This document shows positions 26,878 through 38,211 of a stretch of 64,000 nt of DNA, piece by piece. A program made the translations under genes and the position numbers. The stretch comes from Agromyces aurantiacus. Lineage in GTDB: Bacteria > Actinomycetota > Actinomycetes > Actinomycetales > Microbacteriaceae. The stretch covers positions 3,348,001-3,412,000 of the forward strand of contig NZ_JAFBBW010000001.1 of assembly GCF_016907355.1 (NCBI RefSeq), written 5' to 3'. Below the pieces are notes generated by a model. It did not search any database and was not told where the DNA came from. It saw only the letters and a list, made by a program, of their open reading frames with translations. Positions within the stretch are counted from its first letter, which is position 1. Each line of letters starts with the position of its first letter.

Positions 26878-26879
26878 GG

Positions 26880-27248
26880 TTACAGCACCTCCGGCGCCAG
26901 CGAGATGATCTTCATGAACTTCTTGTCGCGGAGCTCCCGGCCGACCGGCCCGAAGATGCGGGTGCCACGGGGGTCACCGTCGTTCTTGAGGATCACCGCG
27001 GCGTTCTCGTCGAACTTGATGTAGGAGCCGTCGGGACGACGGGTCTCCTTCACGGTGCGGACGACGACGGCCTTGACCACGTCGCCCTTCTTCACGTTGC
27101 CACCGGGGATGGCGTCCTTGACCGTGGCGACGATCACGTCGCCCAGGCCCGCGTACCGGCGGTTCGATCCGCCGAGCACGCGGATCGTGAGCAGCTCCTT
27201 GGCACCCGTGTTGTCGGCGACCTTGAGCCGGGATTCCTGCTGAATCAC
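26880..27248 (-). CDS. rplN: 50S ribosomal protein L14
   Basis: 122 residues, starting with GTG at 27248: [39 protein letters not shown] and [13 protein letters not shown], almost invariant L14 blocks. It lies 33 bp after rpsQ. It is the first gene of the spc section if the classical operon division is applied, but no promoter was evident in the gap. Confidence 0.97.
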   Translation of the reverse strand: MIQQESRLKVADNTGAKELLTIRVLGGSNRRYAGLGDVIVATVKDAIPGGNVKKGDVVKAVVVRTVKETRRPDGSYIKFDENAAVILKNDGDPRGTRIFGPVGRELRDKKFMKIISLAPEVL

Positions 27249-27281
27249 TTCGTACTCCTTCTGAGAGGCAAGCCCGGGGGC

Positions 27282-27596
27282 TTACTTGGCCTTCTCGACG
27301 ATCTCGACGAGGCGCCACCGCTTGGTGGCGCTGAGCGGGCGGGTCTCGGAGATCACGACGAGGTCGCCGATACCGGCGGTGTTCTGCTCGTCGTGCGCCT
27401 TGACCTTGGACGTGCGGCGGATGACCTTGCCGTACAGCGGGTGCTTCACGCGGTCCTCGACCTCGACGACGATGGTCTTGTCCATCTTGTCGCTGACGAC
27501 GTAGCCGCGACGGACCTTGCGGTAGCCGCGCGCGTCGGCGTCCCGGACGTCGTTCTCGGCGGACTCGTGGCCCTTCGTCTCCTTGGCGGTTGCCAT
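27282..27596 (-). CDS. rpsQ: 30S ribosomal protein S17
   Basis: 104 residues. The core [39 protein letters not shown] and [18 protein letters not shown] identify it. It has a 25-residue polar N-terminal extension. It lies 2 bp after rpmC. Confidence 0.96.
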   Translation of the reverse strand: MATAKETKGHESAENDVRDADARGYRKVRRGYVVSDKMDKTIVVEVEDRVKHPLYGKVIRRTSKVKAHDEQNTAGIGDLVVISETRPLSATKRWRLVEIVEKAK

Positions 27597-27598
27597 GA

Positions 27599-27916
27599 CT
27601 AGGCCTCCTTCGTCTCGGCCTCGGCTGCCTCATCGGCGGCCTTGGCCTTCTTGGTCTTCTTGGCGGGCGCGGCGGGTGCCTCGACCGGAGCCGGCGTCGC
27701 GCGGATGCCGAGCTCGCGCTCACGGATGACCGTGTAGATGCGGGCGATGTCGCGCTTGACGGCCTTGAGGCGGCCGTGGCTCTCGAGCTGGCCGGTGGCC
27801 GACTGGAAGCGCAGGTTGAACAGCTCCTCCTTGGCCTTCTTCAGCTCGTCGACGAGACGATCGTCCTCGAAGGTGTCGAGCTCGACGATAGCGAGCTCCT
27901 TGGAACCGACGGCCAT
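27599..27916 (-). CDS. rpmC: 50S ribosomal protein L29
   Basis: 105 residues against the usual 60-75. The L29 core is at residues 1-70 ([40 protein letters not shown]). The last 35 residues are an Ala/Lys/Glu/Pro-rich tail. L29 sits at the exit tunnel and helps dock SRP and trigger factor, so the tail would project near the nascent chain. The ATG shares a base with the rplP stop. Confidence 0.95.
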   Translation of the reverse strand: MAVGSKELAIVELDTFEDDRLVDELKKAKEELFNLRFQSATGQLESHGRLKAVKRDIARIYTVIRERELGIRATPAPVEAPAAPAKKTKKAKAADEAAEAETKEA

Positions 27917-28335
27917 TATGCGTCGCCCTCCTCGCGCTTGATGATGCGTGCCTTGAGGGGCAGCTTGTGGATGGCACGGGTCATGGCCTCGCGAGCGAGT
28001 TCCTCGGAGACGCCCGAGACCTCGAAGAGGACGCGACCCGGCTTGACGTTGGCGACCCACCACTCGGGCGAACCCTTACCGGAACCCATGCGGGTCTCGG
28101 CCGGCTTCTTCGTGAGCGGACGGTCGGGGTAGATGTTGATCCACACCTTGCCGCCGCGCTTGATGTGACGCGTCATCGCGATACGAGCGGACTCGATCTG
28201 ACGGTTGGTCACGTACGCGGGGGTCAGGGCCTGGATGCCGAACTCGCCGAAGGAGACCTTCGTGCCGCCGGTGGCCTGGCCCGAACGGCCGGGGTGGTGC
28301 TGCTTGCGGTGCTTGACTCGACGGGGAATCAACAT
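27916..28335 (-). CDS. rplP: 50S ribosomal protein L16
   Basis: 139 residues. [39 protein letters not shown] and [19 protein letters not shown] are conserved. It is part of the A-site region of the 50S. It is coupled to rpmC (TAATG) and lies 2 bp after rpsC. Confidence 0.97.
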   Translation of the reverse strand: MLIPRRVKHRKQHHPGRSGQATGGTKVSFGEFGIQALTPAYVTNRQIESARIAMTRHIKRGGKVWINIYPDRPLTKKPAETRMGSGKGSPEWWVANVKPGRVLFEVSGVSEELAREAMTRAIHKLPLKARIIKREEGDA

Positions 28336-28337
28336 GG

Positions 28338-29087
28338 TTATGCCTCAACTCCTGCGGTCACCGGCTCCTGCGAACGCGGCGCACGGCGGGGACGGTCATT
28401 GCGGTCACGCGACGGCTTCTGCGAGGCCTGCTCGCGGGCGAGCTCCTTGTTGGTGATGTCGCCCTTGTAGATCCAGACCTTCACGCCGATGCGGCCGAAG
28501 GTGGTCTTGGCCTCGTAGAAGCCGTAGTCGATGTTCGCGCGGAGCGTGTGCAGGGGCACGCGGCCCTCGCGGTAGAACTCCGAGCGGCTCATCTCCGCGC
28601 CGCCGAGACGGCCCGACACCTGGATGCGGACGCCCTTGGCGCCGGCGCGCTGCGCGCCCTGCAGGCCCTTGCGCATCGCGCGGCGGAACGCCACGCGAGC
28701 GGAGAGCTGCTCGGCGATGCCCTGCGCGACGAGCTGGGCGTCGGCCTCGGGGTTCTTCACCTCGAGGATGTTGAGCTGGATCTGCTTGCCGGTGAGCTTC
28801 TCGAGGTCGGCGCGGATGCGCTCGGCCTCGGCGCCGCGGCGGCCGATCACGATGCCGGGACGCGCCGTGTGGATGTCCACTCGGACGCGGTCGCGGGTGC
28901 GCTCGATCTCGATGCGGGACACGCCCGCGCGATCGAGCGACGTCTGGAGCAGGCGACGGATCTTGACGTCCTCGGCGAGGTAGTCGGCGTAGCGCTGTCC
29001 GGGCTTCGTCGAGTCGGAGAACCACCGCGACACGTGGTCGGTGGTGATGCCGAGACGGAAGCCGTACGGGTTGACCTTCTGACCCAT
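28338..29087 (-). CDS. rpsC: 30S ribosomal protein S3
   Basis: 249 residues. It begins [20 protein letters not shown]. The KH domain has [20 protein letters not shown], then [20 protein letters not shown] and [11 protein letters not shown]. Helps form the mRNA entry channel. The C-terminal 35 residues are basic and polar ([17 protein letters not shown]). The ATG shares a base with the rplV stop. Confidence 0.97.
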   Translation of the reverse strand: MGQKVNPYGFRLGITTDHVSRWFSDSTKPGQRYADYLAEDVKIRRLLQTSLDRAGVSRIEIERTRDRVRVDIHTARPGIVIGRRGAEAERIRADLEKLTGKQIQLNILEVKNPEADAQLVAQGIAEQLSARVAFRRAMRKGLQGAQRAGAKGVRIQVSGRLGGAEMSRSEFYREGRVPLHTLRANIDYGFYEAKTTFGRIGVKVWIYKGDITNKELAREQASQKPSRDRNDRPRRAPRSQEPVTAGVEA

Positions 29088-29452
29088 TACTTCGTACCCT
29101 CCTCGGGCGTGCCGAGCACGATGGTGATGTGGCTCGTGCGCTTGTTGATGCGGAAGGCACGGCCCTGCGCGCGCGGCTGGAATCGCTTGAGGGTCGTGCC
29201 CTCGTCGACGAACGCCGTCTTCACGTACAGGTCCTGCTCGTCCAGGTAGGTGTTCGTGGCGTCGGCCTTGACGCGAGCGTTCGCGATGGCCGAGGCGACG
29301 AGCTTGTACACCGGCTCGCTCGCACCCTGGGGGGCGAACTTCAGGATGGCGAGCGCCTCCTGAGCCTGCTTGCCGCGGATCAGGTTGACGACGCGGCGAG
29401 CCTTCATGGGGGTGACGCGGATGTGTCGCACGCGGGCGATCGACTCCACCAT
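29087..29452 (-). CDS. rplV: 50S ribosomal protein L22
   Basis: 121 residues from ATG 29452, preceded by GGAGG. Blocks are [40 protein letters not shown] and [18 protein letters not shown], whose loop lines the exit tunnel. A GTG 15 bp upstream is in frame but overlaps the ribosome-binding site. Confidence 0.96.
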   Translation of the reverse strand: MVESIARVRHIRVTPMKARRVVNLIRGKQAQEALAILKFAPQGASEPVYKLVASAIANARVKADATNTYLDEQDLYVKTAFVDEGTTLKRFQPRAQGRAFRINKRTSHITIVLGTPEEGTK

Positions 29453-29477
29453 TTCTTCCTCCTTCACACCACCGCGA

Positions 29478-29759
29478 CTAGCGGCGGCGGCCCTTCTTGT
29501 CGTCCTTCACGTGTCCACGGAAGGTGCGGGTGGGGGCGAACTCGCCGAGCTTGTGGCCCACCATGGTCTCGGTGACGAACACCGGGATGTGCTTGCGGCC
29601 GTCGTGCACGGCGATCGTGTGGCCGAGCATGGCCGGGATGATCATCGAGCGACGCGACCAGGTCTTGATGACGTTCTTGCTGCCGGCTTCGTTCTGCGTG
29701 ACGACCTTGCGAAGCAGGTGCTCGTCGACGAAGGGGCCCTTCTTGAGACTGCGAGGCAT
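29478..29759 (-). CDS. rpsS: 30S ribosomal protein S19
   Basis: 93 residues: [39 protein letters not shown] and [20 protein letters not shown]. Forms a complex with S13 at the 30S head. It lies 12 bp after rplB and 25 bp before rplV. Confidence 0.97.
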   Translation of the reverse strand: MPRSLKKGPFVDEHLLRKVVTQNEAGSKNVIKTWSRRSMIIPAMLGHTIAVHDGRKHIPVFVTETMVGHKLGEFAPTRTFRGHVKDDKKGRRR

Positions 29760-29771
29760 CTTCTCTTACTC

Positions 29772-30611
<840 letters not shown>

Positions 30612-30630
30612 AGTGAGTTTCCTCTGCTCC

Positions 30631-30933
30631 TTAGCCGACAGCCGTGAAGATGTCGATCGAGCCGGACTTGAGGGTGACGATCGCGCGCTTGGTGTCCTTG
30701 CGCTTGCCCATGCCGAAGCGGGTGCGACGCGTCTTGCCCTGGCGGTTCAGGGTGTTGATCGAGGCGACCTGGACGTTGAAGATCTTCTCGATCGCGAGCT
30801 TGATCTCGGTCTTGTTCGCGCGGGGGTCCACGATGAACGTGTACTTGCCCTCGTCGATCAGGTTGTAGCTCTTCTCCGAGACCACCGGCGCGATGATGAT
30901 GTCGCGGGGGTCCTTGTTGTGCGCGGCGCTCAT
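30631..30933 (-). CDS. rplW: 50S ribosomal protein L23
   Basis: 100 residues: [40 protein letters not shown] and [20 protein letters not shown]. Exit-tunnel docking site for trigger factor and SRP. The ATG overlaps the rplD stop (ATGA). Confidence 0.96.
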   Translation of the reverse strand: MSAAHNKDPRDIIIAPVVSEKSYNLIDEGKYTFIVDPRANKTEIKLAIEKIFNVQVASINTLNRQGKTRRTRFGMGKRKDTKRAIVTLKSGSIDIFTAVG

Positions 30934-31589
30934 GCGGAGACCTCTTCCTTCTTCGCCTGCTTCGCGGCGATGAACGCCTCGAGCGCGGCCTTGCTGAAGA
31001 CGATGTCGTCGGAGACGAGCACGTCGTAGGCGTTCAGCTGGTCGACCGGCAGCACGTGCACGGCCTCGATGTTGCGCACGGCGCGCTCCGAGAGCTCCTC
31101 GCCGCGCGCGAGCACGACCAGGTAGTGCTTGGCCGGCGCGATGCCCGCGAGCAGCGCCACGGCGTCCTTGGTCTTCGGGGCGTCGCCGGCGGCGAACGCC
31201 TCGACCGCGTGGATGCGGCCGCCGCGAGCGCGGTCGGAGAGCGCGCCCAGCAGGGCGGCGGCGATCATCTTCTTGGGGGTGCGCTGCGAGTAGTCGCGCG
31301 GCTGCGGGCCGTGGACGACGCCACCGCCGGTCATGTGCGGCGCGCGGATCGAGCCCTGGCGGGCGCGGCCCGTGCCCTTCTGCTTGAAGGGCTTGCGGCC
31401 GGCGCCGGAGACCTCGCCGCGGGTCTTGGTCTTGTGCGTGCCCTGGCGCGCGGCGGCGAGCTGGGCGACGACGACCTGGTGGATCAGCGGCACGTTGGTC
31501 TGCACGTCGAAGAGCTCGGCGGGCAGCTCGATCGAGCCGGACTTCTTGCCGGTGACGTCGAGGACGTCGATGGTGTCAACGGTCGCCAT
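30930..31589 (-). CDS. rplD: 50S ribosomal protein L4
   Basis: 219 residues. The tunnel loop shows [40 protein letters not shown] and [11 protein letters not shown]. In E. coli L4 represses its own operon through the S10 leader; the corresponding region here is described separately. It lies 1 bp after the rplC stop. Confidence 0.96.
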   Translation of the reverse strand: MATVDTIDVLDVTGKKSGSIELPAELFDVQTNVPLIHQVVVAQLAAARQGTHKTKTRGEVSGAGRKPFKQKGTGRARQGSIRAPHMTGGGVVHGPQPRDYSQRTPKKMIAAALLGALSDRARGGRIHAVEAFAAGDAPKTKDAVALLAGIAPAKHYLVVLARGEELSERAVRNIEAVHVLPVDQLNAYDVLVSDDIVFSKAALEAFIAAKQAKKEEVSA

Positions 31590-31590
31590 G

Positions 31591-32247
31591 TCAGGCTCCC
31601 TTCACAGCGTTGCGGACGAACACGAGACGGCCGCGCGCACCGGGGACGGCGCCCTTGACGAGCAGCAGGCCCTTCTCGGCGTCGACCGCGTGCACGCGGA
31701 GGTTCAGGACGGTGACGCGCTCGCCGCCCATGCGGCCGGCCATGCGCATGCCCTTGAAGACGCGGCTCGGGGTCGACGAGGCGCCGATCGAACCGGGCTT
31801 GCGGTGGTTGCGGTGGGCACCGTGCGAGGCGGAGACGCCCGCGAAGTTGTGGCGCTTCATGACACCGGCGAAGCCCTTGCCCTTGCTCGTGCCGACGACG
31901 TCGACGAGCTGGCCGGCCTCGAAGGTGCCGTCCACGGTGAGCTCCTGGCCGAGCGAGTACTCGGCGGCGTCGGCCGTGCGCACCTCGGTGACGTGGCGGC
32001 GCGGGGTCACGCCGGCGGCGTCGAAGTGGCCGGTGAGCGGCTTGGTGACCTTGCGCGGGTCGATGGCGCCCGCGGCGATCTGGACGGCCGAGTAGCCGTC
32101 CTTCTCGGCGGTGCGCAGCTGGGTGACCACGTTGGGGGCGATCTCGATGACGGTGACCGGGATGAGCTTGTTGTTCTCGTCCCACACCTGGGTCATGCCG
32201 AGCTTGGTGCCCAGCAGGCCCTTTACGTTCTTGGCAGTGGTGGACAT
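31591..32247 (-). CDS. rplC: 50S ribosomal protein L3
   Basis: 218 residues from ATG 32247: [39 protein letters not shown] and the tip loop [20 protein letters not shown] that reaches the peptidyl transferase centre. The open frame continuing to 32418 is shadow sequence. It lies 8 bp after rpsJ. Confidence 0.96.
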   Translation of the reverse strand: MSTTAKNVKGLLGTKLGMTQVWDENNKLIPVTVIEIAPNVVTQLRTAEKDGYSAVQIAAGAIDPRKVTKPLTGHFDAAGVTPRRHVTEVRTADAAEYSLGQELTVDGTFEAGQLVDVVGTSKGKGFAGVMKRHNFAGVSASHGAHRNHRKPGSIGASSTPSRVFKGMRMAGRMGGERVTVLNLRVHAVDAEKGLLLVKGAVPGARGRLVFVRNAVKGA

Positions 32248-32255
32248 GTCGTACC

Positions 32256-32564
32256 TCAGAGCTTGATCTCGATGTTGACGTCGGCCGGGAGGTCGAGACG
32301 CATGAGCGAGTCGACGGCCTTGGGCGTCGGGTCCACGATGTCGATCAGGCGCTTGTGGGTGCGCATCTCGAAGTGCTCGCGGCTGTCCTTGTACTTGTGC
32401 GGCGAGCGGATGACGCACACCACGTTCTTCTCGGTCGGAAGCGGCACGGGGCCGACGACCGTGGCGCCCGCGCGGGTCACCGTGTCGACGATCTTGCGCG
32501 CCGAGGTGTCGATGACCTCGTGGTCATACGACTTCAGTCGAATGCGGATCTTCTGTCCCGCCAT
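32256..32564 (-). CDS. rpsJ: 30S ribosomal protein S10
   Basis: 102 residues from ATG 32564: [29 protein letters not shown] [19 protein letters not shown] and [17 protein letters not shown]. Ribosomal protein and transcription antitermination factor with NusB. First gene of the S10 operon (rpsJ-rplC-rplD-rplW-rplB-rpsS-rplV-rpsC-rplP-rpmC-rpsQ), preceded by a long leader with no gene. Confidence 0.97.
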   Translation of the reverse strand: MAGQKIRIRLKSYDHEVIDTSARKIVDTVTRAGATVVGPVPLPTEKNVVCVIRSPHKYKDSREHFEMRTHKRLIDIVDPTPKAVDSLMRLDLPADVNIEIKL

Positions 32565-32670
32565 TGCTGACTCTCTCTCTGTCAAGGCGTCTTACCCCTT
32601 CCGAGGGCATCGGACGCCGCGTAGCCACTTCGTGTGAAGCACCACTGTTCTTCTGTCAAAGGCCGGTGAT

Positions 32671-32715
32671 CGAGCCTGTCGAAACCACCGCGCTGCGGTG
32701 ACCTCGACACGCTCG
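32671..32715. repeat. Palindromic intergenic element, second copy
   Basis: Arms 32671-32689 and 32697-32715 pair at 15 of 19 positions around a 7-nt loop. The first arm contains CGAGCCTGTCGA, the same 12-base core found in the element at 22817-22868. It lies in the S10 leader, about 107 bp upstream of rpsJ. Confidence 0.65.
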
Positions 32716-32886
32716 ACCTTCGAGCCCCAACCGGCCCCCGCGCTCGGGCGTGTCGCACTCGCGGAAACGGGCATGGGTGACCCATGCTCGAATCAGGTGT
32801 CGGTTGTGTGTTCTCCTGCCTGCGGCCTAGCCTGACCCGGACGGCTCCGTGGGAGGTTCCGGTGGCTATGCACTGCCTGGCAGTGA

Positions 32887-32920
32887 TTCGAACGGCACGC
32901 AGCAGGGCACGCCGTTCGAA
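32887..32920. promoter_or_regulatory. Perfect 10-bp inverted repeat next to a 7-bp palindrome
   Basis: TTCGAACGGC (32887-32896) and GCCGTTCGAA (32911-32920) flank a 14-nt spacer. A second palindrome, CACTGCC-T-GGCAGTG (32871-32885), ends two bases before it. Two adjacent palindromes in a divergent intergenic region look like regulator operators, or alternatively like hairpins in a transcribed leader. Confidence 0.5.
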
Positions 32921-33073
32921 ATGTTGAACTAGAAGAGTTTGCCATACGCGCAGGGTCCATGCAACCCGGGCGTGTCGCGCGCGCGGGTCTCCCCGCAACC
33001 TCCCAGTCAAGCGGATGCCGCGACGTCCGCGCACGTGATGGAATCGACCGACGGACCGACCGAGGGAGACGCC

Positions 33074-33550
33074 ATGACCGACCAGACCACGGACCACGCC
33101 CACGCCGTGAGCGAGCGGATCGGACCGGGCAGCGTCTCGGTCGTCCGGACGGCGCCGCGGCGATACGAGGGCCTGAACGAGCGTGGTGCGACCGTGCAGA
33201 TCGGGGGCACGGAGCTCGAGGGCGAGCACTTCACGCCCGGCGAGCTGCTGAAGCTCGCGCTCGCCGGCTGCGTCGCGCTGAGCGTCGACCGCGTCACCGC
33301 GCGCCGCCTCGGCGACGACTTCGCCATGACCGTCTGGGCGCACGGCCGCTCCGACGAGGAGTCCAACCGCTACCAGCACATCGAGGAGGAGGTCATCGTC
33401 GACCTGTCGGTGCTCGACCCGGCCGACCGCGACAAGCTCGTCGGCATCATGGGCCGCGCCATCGAGAAGGGCTGCACGGTCGGCCGCAGCGTCGAGGGCG
33501 CCATCGACGTCGACACCGACATCGACGGCACGCGCGTCGAGGCGCACTGA
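33074..33550 (+). CDS. OsmC/YhfA-family protein
   Basis: 158 residues from ATG 33074, preceded by GGGAG. The family's two redox cysteines are visible: C66 in LKLALAGCVALSVD, and C134 in AIEKGCTVGRSVEG near the C terminus. OsmC/Ohr proteins reduce organic hydroperoxides with these cysteines; this one is nearer the general OsmC-like branch than Ohr. It is transcribed opposite to the S10 and str operons that flank it, so it is a single-gene insertion between rpsJ and tuf. Substrate unknown. Confidence 0.85.
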   Translation: MTDQTTDHAHAVSERIGPGSVSVVRTAPRRYEGLNERGATVQIGGTELEGEHFTPGELLKLALAGCVALSVDRVTARRLGDDFAMTVWAHGRSDEESNRYQHIEEEVIVDLSVLDPADRDKLVGIMGRAIEKGCTVGRSVEGAIDVDTDIDGTRVEAH

Positions 33551-33572
33551 CCGCGCCGGCCCCGGATACGAC

Positions 33573-33604
33573 GAAGGGGCCGGGCCCGAGGGCCCGACCC
33601 CTTC
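33573..33604. terminator. Bidirectional terminator between OsmC-like gene and tuf
   Basis: Arms 33573-33586 and 33591-33604 pair over 14 bp with one mismatch and a 4-nt loop. The hairpin lies between the stops of two converging genes (33550 plus, 33626 minus). GAAGGGG/CCCCTTC at the base gives a short T/C-rich edge on the plus strand. Confidence 0.75.
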
Positions 33605-33625
33605 AGAAGGTCGCGATCGCGAAGA

Positions 33626-34819
33626 CTACTTGAGGATCTTCGTGACGGTACCGGCGCCGACCGTGCGGCCACCCTCGCGGATGGCGAAGCCGAGGCCCTC
33701 CTCCATGGCGATCGGCTGGATGAGCTCGACCGTCATGTCGGTGGTGTCGCCGGGCATGACCATCTCGGTGCCCTCGGGCAGCGTGATGACGCCGGTGACG
33801 TCGGTGGTGCGGAAGTAGAACTGCGGACGGTAGTTCGCGTAGAACGGGTTGTGACGCCCGCCCTCCTCCTTGGAGAGGATGTACGCGGTGCCCTCGAAGT
33901 TCGTGTGCGGGGTGACCGAGCCGGGGGCCACGACGACCTGGCCGCGCTCGACGTCCTCGCGCTTGGTGCCGCGGAGCAGGAGACCGCAGTTCTCGCCGGC
34001 CCAGGCCTCGTCGAGCTGCTTGTGGAACATCTCGATGCCCGTGACGGTGGTCTTCTGCGTCGGGCGGATGCCGACGATCTCGACCTCGGAGTTGATCTTC
34101 AGCGTGCCGCGCTCGGCGCGACCCGTGACGACCGTGCCACGACCGGTGATGGTGAAGACGTCCTCGATGGGCATGAGGAACGGCTTGTCCTTGTCGCGCA
34201 CCGGGTCCGGGATCGACTCGTCCACGGCCTCCATGAGGTCGAGGATCGACTGCGTCCACTTCTCGTCGCCCTCGAGCGCCTTGAGGCCCGAGACGCGGAC
34301 GACCGGAGCGTCGTCGCCGGGGAAGCCCTGCGAGGAGAGGAGCTCGCGCACCTCGAGCTCGACGAGCTCCAGGATCTCCTCGTCGTCGACCATGTCGGCC
34401 TTGTTCAGCGCGACGAGCAGGTAGGGCACGCCGACCTGCTTGGCGAGCAGCACGTGCTCGCGCGTCTGCGCCATGGGGCCGTCGGTCGCCGCGACCACGA
34501 GGATCGCGCCGTCCATCTGGGCCGCACCGGTGATCATGTTCTTGATGTAGTCGGCGTGACCCGGGGCGTCGACGTGCGCGTAGTGGCGCTTCGGCGTCTC
34601 GTACTCGACGTGCGAGATGTTGATCGTGATGCCGCGCTGGCGCTCCTCGGGAGCCGAGTCGATCGACGCGAAGTCGCGCTGCACGTTGGTGGCCGACGGG
34701 TACTTGTCGGCGAGCACCTTCGAGATCGCCGCGGTGAGCGTCGTCTTGCCGTGGTCGACGTGACCGATCGTACCGATGTTGACGTGCGGCTTGGTCCGCT
34801 CGAACTTGGCCTTAGCCAC
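33626..34819 (-). CDS. tuf: Elongation factor Tu
   Basis: Delivers aminoacyl-tRNA to the ribosome. 397 residues. G1 loop GHVDHGKT (19-26), [25 protein letters not shown], and the C-terminal [14 protein letters not shown]. The start is GTG 34819-34817 with GGAGG 9 bp upstream. It lies after fusA with a 113-bp gap holding its own probable promoter. In many bacteria tuf is followed by rpsJ; here an OsmC-like gene and a terminator intervene. Confidence 0.98.
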   Translation of the reverse strand: MAKAKFERTKPHVNIGTIGHVDHGKTTLTAAISKVLADKYPSATNVQRDFASIDSAPEERQRGITINISHVEYETPKRHYAHVDAPGHADYIKNMITGAAQMDGAILVVAATDGPMAQTREHVLLAKQVGVPYLLVALNKADMVDDEEILELVELEVRELLSSQGFPGDDAPVVRVSGLKALEGDEKWTQSILDLMEAVDESIPDPVRDKDKPFLMPIEDVFTITGRGTVVTGRAERGTLKINSEVEIVGIRPTQKTTVTGIEMFHKQLDEAWAGENCGLLLRGTKREDVERGQVVVAPGSVTPHTNFEGTAYILSKEEGGRHNPFYANYRPQFYFRTTDVTGVITLPEGTEMVMPGDTTDMTVELIQPIAMEEGLGFAIREGGRTVGAGTVTKILK

Positions 34820-34896
34820 TGTGGGTCCTCCTCAGGATCCGTGTAGCAGCACCGGGCGCCGGATTGCGACCGGTGAGCTACGGGGGTTGTGTTGTT

Positions 34897-34902
34897 ATGT
34901 TA
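34897..34902 (-). promoter_or_regulatory. Probable tuf promoter -10 box
   Basis: TAACAT (34902-34897, minus strand) fits the TANNNT pattern in an A/T-rich patch within an otherwise GC-rich gap between fusA and tuf. The start would be near 34890, giving a leader of about 70 nt. A good -35 box was not seen. Confidence 0.45.
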
Positions 34903-34932
34903 CGCGAACCTGTCGGCTCGTGCGTTCGGGCG

Positions 34933-37047
34933 CTACTCGCCCTTGTTCTTCTGGACGATCTCGTCGGCCACGGCCTTCGGGACCTCCGCGTAGCTCTCGA
35001 ACTCCATCGAGTACACGGCGCGGCCCGAGGTCTTGGACCGCAGGTCGCCGATGTAGCCGAACATCTCCGAGAGCGGGACGTGCGCACGCACGACCTTCAC
35101 GCCGGCGGCGTCCTCCATGGACTGGATCTGGCCGCGGCGCGAGTTCAGGTCGCCGATGACGTCGCCCATGTACTCCTCGGGAGTACGGACCTCGACGGCC
35201 ATCAGCGGCTCGAGCAGGACGGGGTTCGCCTTCCGAGCGGCCTCCTTGAAGCCCATCGAACCGGCGATCTTGAACGCCATCTCCGAGGAGTCGACGTCGT
35301 GGGCGGCGCCGTCGAGCAGGATGCCCTTGACGCCGACCATCGGGTAGCCGGCCAGGATGCCGTACTGCATGGCGTCCTGGAAGCCGGCGTCGACCGAGGG
35401 GATGTACTCGCGCGGAACGCGGCCACCCGTGACCTTGTTCTCGAACTCGTAGGTCTTGTCGCCCTCGACCGCGAGCGGCTCGAGCGCGAACTGGATCTTC
35501 GCGAACTGGCCCGACCCACCGGTCTGCTTCTTGTGCGTGTAGTCGTGCTTCTCGACCGCGCGCTTGATGGTCTCGCGGTAGGCGACCTGCGGCTTGCCGA
35601 CGTTCGCCTCGACCTTGAACTCGCGCTTCATGCGGTCCACGAGGATGTCGAGGTGCAGCTCGCCCATTCCCTTGATGACCGTCTGGCCGGTCTCCTGGTT
35701 GAGCTCGGTGCGGAAGGTCGGGTCCTCCTCGGCGAGCTTCTGGATCGCCGTGCCGAGCTTCTCCTGGTCGGCCTTGGTCTTCGGCTCGATGGCGACCTCG
35801 ATGACGGGCTCGGGGAAGGTCATCGACTCGAGGACCACCTGGTTGTCCGGGTCGCACAGGGTGTCGCCGGTGGTGGTGTCCTTCAGGCCGATGACGGCGT
35901 AGATGTTGCCCGCGGTGACCGAGTCGACCGGGTTCTCCTTGTTGGCGTGCATCTGGAAGATCTTCCCGATGCGCTCCTTCTTGCCCTTGGTCGAGTTGAT
36001 GACCTGGGCGCCGGAGTCGAGGCGGCCCGAGTACACGCGCACGTAGGTGAGGCGACCGAAGAACGGGTGCACCGCGACCTTGAACGCGAGCGCGGAGAAC
36101 GGCTCGGTCGCGTCGGCGTGGCGCTCGATGATCTTCTCCTCGTCGCGCACGTCGTGGCCCTGCACGGGCGGCACGTCGAGCGGCGACGGCAGGTAGTCGA
36201 TGACCGCATCGAGCATGGGCTGCACGCCGCGGTTCTTGAACGCCGAGCCGCACAGCACGGGGTAGATCTCGGAGTTGGTCGTGAGCTTGCGGATCGCGCC
36301 CTTGATCTCGGCGACCGTGAGCTCCTCGCCGCCGAAGAACTTCTCGAGCAGCTCGTCGCTGGTCTCGGCGACGGTCTCGAGCAGCTGCTGGCGGTACTCC
36401 TCGGCCTTGTCCTTGAGGTCGGCCGGGATCTCCTGGACCTCGTACTTGGCGCCCATGGTCACGTCGCCCTTGGCGTCGCCGGGCCACACGAGCGCGCGCA
36501 TCTCGACGAGGTCGATGACGCCGATGAAGTCGTTTTCGGCACCGATCGGCAGCTGCAGCACGAGGGGCTTCGCGCCGAGTCGGTTGACGATGGTGTCGAC
36601 CGTGAAGTAGAAGTCGGCCCCGAGCTTGTCCATCTTGTTGACGAAGCAGATGCGGGGGACGTTGTACTTGTCGGCCTGGCGCCACACGGTCTCGGACTGG
36701 GGCTCCACGCCCTCCTTGCCGTCGAACACGGCGACCGCGCCGTCGAGCACGCGCAGCGAGCGCTCCACCTCGACGGTGAAGTCGACGTGGCCGGGCGTGT
36801 CGATGATGTTGATCTGGTTCTTGTTCCAGAAGCAGGTCACGGCGGCCGACGTGATCGTGATGCCGCGCTCCTTCTCCTGCTCCATCCAGTCGGTGGTCGA
36901 GGCGCCGTCGTGCGTCTCGCCGATCTTGTGGTTGACGCCCGTGTAGAACAGGATGCGCTCGGTGGTGGTGGTCTTGCCGGCATCGATGTGCGCCATGATG
37001 CCGATGTTGCGGACCTTGCTCAGGTCGGTGAGCACGTCAAGTGCCAC
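34933..37047 (-). CDS. fusA: Elongation factor G
   Basis: Translocation GTPase, 704 residues, the standard length. The start is GTG 37047 ([20 protein letters not shown]) with GGAGG upstream; the longer frame to 37131 is not supported. P-loop AHIDAGKT (19-26), [29 protein letters not shown], then domains II-V with [13 protein letters not shown] and [20 protein letters not shown]. It lies in the str operon after rpsG, from which it is separated by a hairpin-bearing 96-bp gap. Confidence 0.97.
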   Translation of the reverse strand: MALDVLTDLSKVRNIGIMAHIDAGKTTTTERILFYTGVNHKIGETHDGASTTDWMEQEKERGITITSAAVTCFWNKNQINIIDTPGHVDFTVEVERSLRVLDGAVAVFDGKEGVEPQSETVWRQADKYNVPRICFVNKMDKLGADFYFTVDTIVNRLGAKPLVLQLPIGAENDFIGVIDLVEMRALVWPGDAKGDVTMGAKYEVQEIPADLKDKAEEYRQQLLETVAETSDELLEKFFGGEELTVAEIKGAIRKLTTNSEIYPVLCGSAFKNRGVQPMLDAVIDYLPSPLDVPPVQGHDVRDEEKIIERHADATEPFSALAFKVAVHPFFGRLTYVRVYSGRLDSGAQVINSTKGKKERIGKIFQMHANKENPVDSVTAGNIYAVIGLKDTTTGDTLCDPDNQVVLESMTFPEPVIEVAIEPKTKADQEKLGTAIQKLAEEDPTFRTELNQETGQTVIKGMGELHLDILVDRMKREFKVEANVGKPQVAYRETIKRAVEKHDYTHKKQTGGSGQFAKIQFALEPLAVEGDKTYEFENKVTGGRVPREYIPSVDAGFQDAMQYGILAGYPMVGVKGILLDGAAHDVDSSEMAFKIAGSMGFKEAARKANPVLLEPLMAVEVRTPEEYMGDVIGDLNSRRGQIQSMEDAAGVKVVRAHVPLSEMFGYIGDLRSKTSGRAVYSMEFESYAEVPKAVADEIVQKNKGE

Positions 37048-37087
37048 GGGGTTCCTCCGAATGGTCGGGAAGGTGTGAGTGAGGGGG

Positions 37088-37137
37088 GAGCGGATGCCGC
37101 GTGGCGTCCGCGAGCGCACGGCCCGCGGCATCCGCTC
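37088..37137 (-). promoter_or_regulatory. Perfect 14-bp hairpin between rpsG and fusA
   Basis: Arms 37088-37101 and 37124-37137 are exactly complementary with a 22-nt loop. Each arm contains the word GGATGCCGC or its complement, which is frequent throughout the window. It starts 6 bp past the rpsG stop and ends 41 bp before the fusA start, so it may attenuate or process the str transcript. Confidence 0.65.
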
Positions 37138-37143
37138 GGGCCG

Positions 37144-37614
37144 CTACCAGCGGTAGTGGGCGAAGGCGCGGTTCGACTCGGCCATCTTGTGGGTGTCCTC
37201 GCGGCGCTTGACCGCGGCACCGAGGCCGTTCGACGCGTCGAGGATCTCGTTGGTGAGACGCTCGGTCATGGTCTTCTCGCGGCGGGCCTTGGCGTAGCTG
37301 GTGAGCCAGCGCAGCGCCAGGGTGTTCGCGCGGTGGGGCTTGACCTCGACGGGGACCTGGTAGGTCGAGCCGCCGACGCGGCGCGACCGGACCTCGAGGG
37401 TCGGGCGCACGTTGTCGAGGGCCTTCTTGAGGGTGGCGACGGCGTCCTGGCCGGACTTGTTCGCGACGTTCTCGAGCGCCTCGTAGACGATGCGCTGCGC
37501 GAGGTCCTTCTTGCCGTCGATCAGGATCTTGTTGACGAGCTGGCTGACGACCGGCGAGCCGTAGACGGGGTCGGCGACGACGGGGCGCTTCGGAGCGGGT
37601 CCCTTGCGAGGCAT
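37144..37614 (-). CDS. rpsG: 30S ribosomal protein S7
   Basis: 156 residues. [46 protein letters not shown]-type [19 protein letters not shown] and a final [12 protein letters not shown]. Assembly initiator of the 30S head. The ATG shares a base with the rpsL stop (TAATG), so the two are coupled. Confidence 0.97.
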   Translation of the reverse strand: MPRKGPAPKRPVVADPVYGSPVVSQLVNKILIDGKKDLAQRIVYEALENVANKSGQDAVATLKKALDNVRPTLEVRSRRVGGSTYQVPVEVKPHRANTLALRWLTSYAKARREKTMTERLTNEILDASNGLGAAVKRREDTHKMAESNRAFAHYRW

Positions 37615-37988
37615 TACTTCTTCTCCATCTTCGCGCCGTAGCGGCTGCGGGCCTGCTTGCGGTTCTTCACGGCCTGCGTGTCGAGCGCGCCGCGGATGAT
37701 CTTGTAGCGCACGCCGGGGAGGTCCTTCACACGACCGCCGCGGACGAGCACCATCGAGTGCTCCTGCAGGTTGTGGCCCTCACCGGGGATGTAGGCCGTG
37801 ACCTCGGTGCCGTTCGAGAGCTTCACGCGGGCGACCTTGCGCAGCGCCGAGTTCGGCTTCTTGGGGGTGGTGGTGTACACGCGGGTGCACACGCCGCGCT
37901 GCTGGGGGTTGGCCTTCAGGGCGGGCGCCTTGGTCTTGGTGACCTTGGGCGAGCGACCCTTGCGGACCAACTGCTGAATGGTTGGCAC
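37614..37988 (-). CDS. rpsL: 30S ribosomal protein S12
   Basis: 124 residues from GTG 37988. Decoding-centre protein. [20 protein letters not shown] with K43 and [19 protein letters not shown] with K88 are both wild type, so this allele should be streptomycin-sensitive. First gene of the str operon (rpsL-rpsG-fusA-tuf). It is preceded by a leader of about 217 nt and a strong promoter. Confidence 0.97.
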   Translation of the reverse strand: MPTIQQLVRKGRSPKVTKTKAPALKANPQQRGVCTRVYTTTPKKPNSALRKVARVKLSNGTEVTAYIPGEGHNLQEHSMVLVRGGRVKDLPGVRYKIIRGALDTQAVKNRKQARSRYGAKMEKK

Positions 37989-38211
37989 TGCTTCTCCTCG
38001 TTGGTGCTGCACGGTGACAGCGCTGATGGATTTCACATCACGACCCACCGGCACCGCCGAGCGGCGGAGCCTGTTCGTGGTGGGTATGCCGTGGGGGCGG
38101 CCGGGTCGATGGCGATCCCGCGCCCTGTGTGTACGTCTGTGAGAACCCGCGCCCCGCCCCCGGCATTCCGCGGGCACGACGCGAGCGCGCGGCAAAGCGC
38201 ACACCCGGTCA

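Larger units (their letters stand above)
32565..33073. promoter_or_regulatory. S10-operon leader / divergent OsmC upstream region, no gene seen
   Basis: This 509-bp non-coding region lies between rpsJ (minus) and the OsmC-like gene (plus). It holds one dispersed palindromic element (32671-32715) and three tight palindromes: GCATGGGT-G-ACCCATGC at 32771-32787, CACTGCC-T-GGCAGTG at 32871-32885, and a 10-bp stem with arms 32887-32896 and 32911-32920. No TANNNT box was found on the minus strand. On the plus strand TTGTGT (32804-32809) and TAGCCT (32828-32833), 18 bp apart, are a possible OsmC promoter. Confidence 0.5.
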
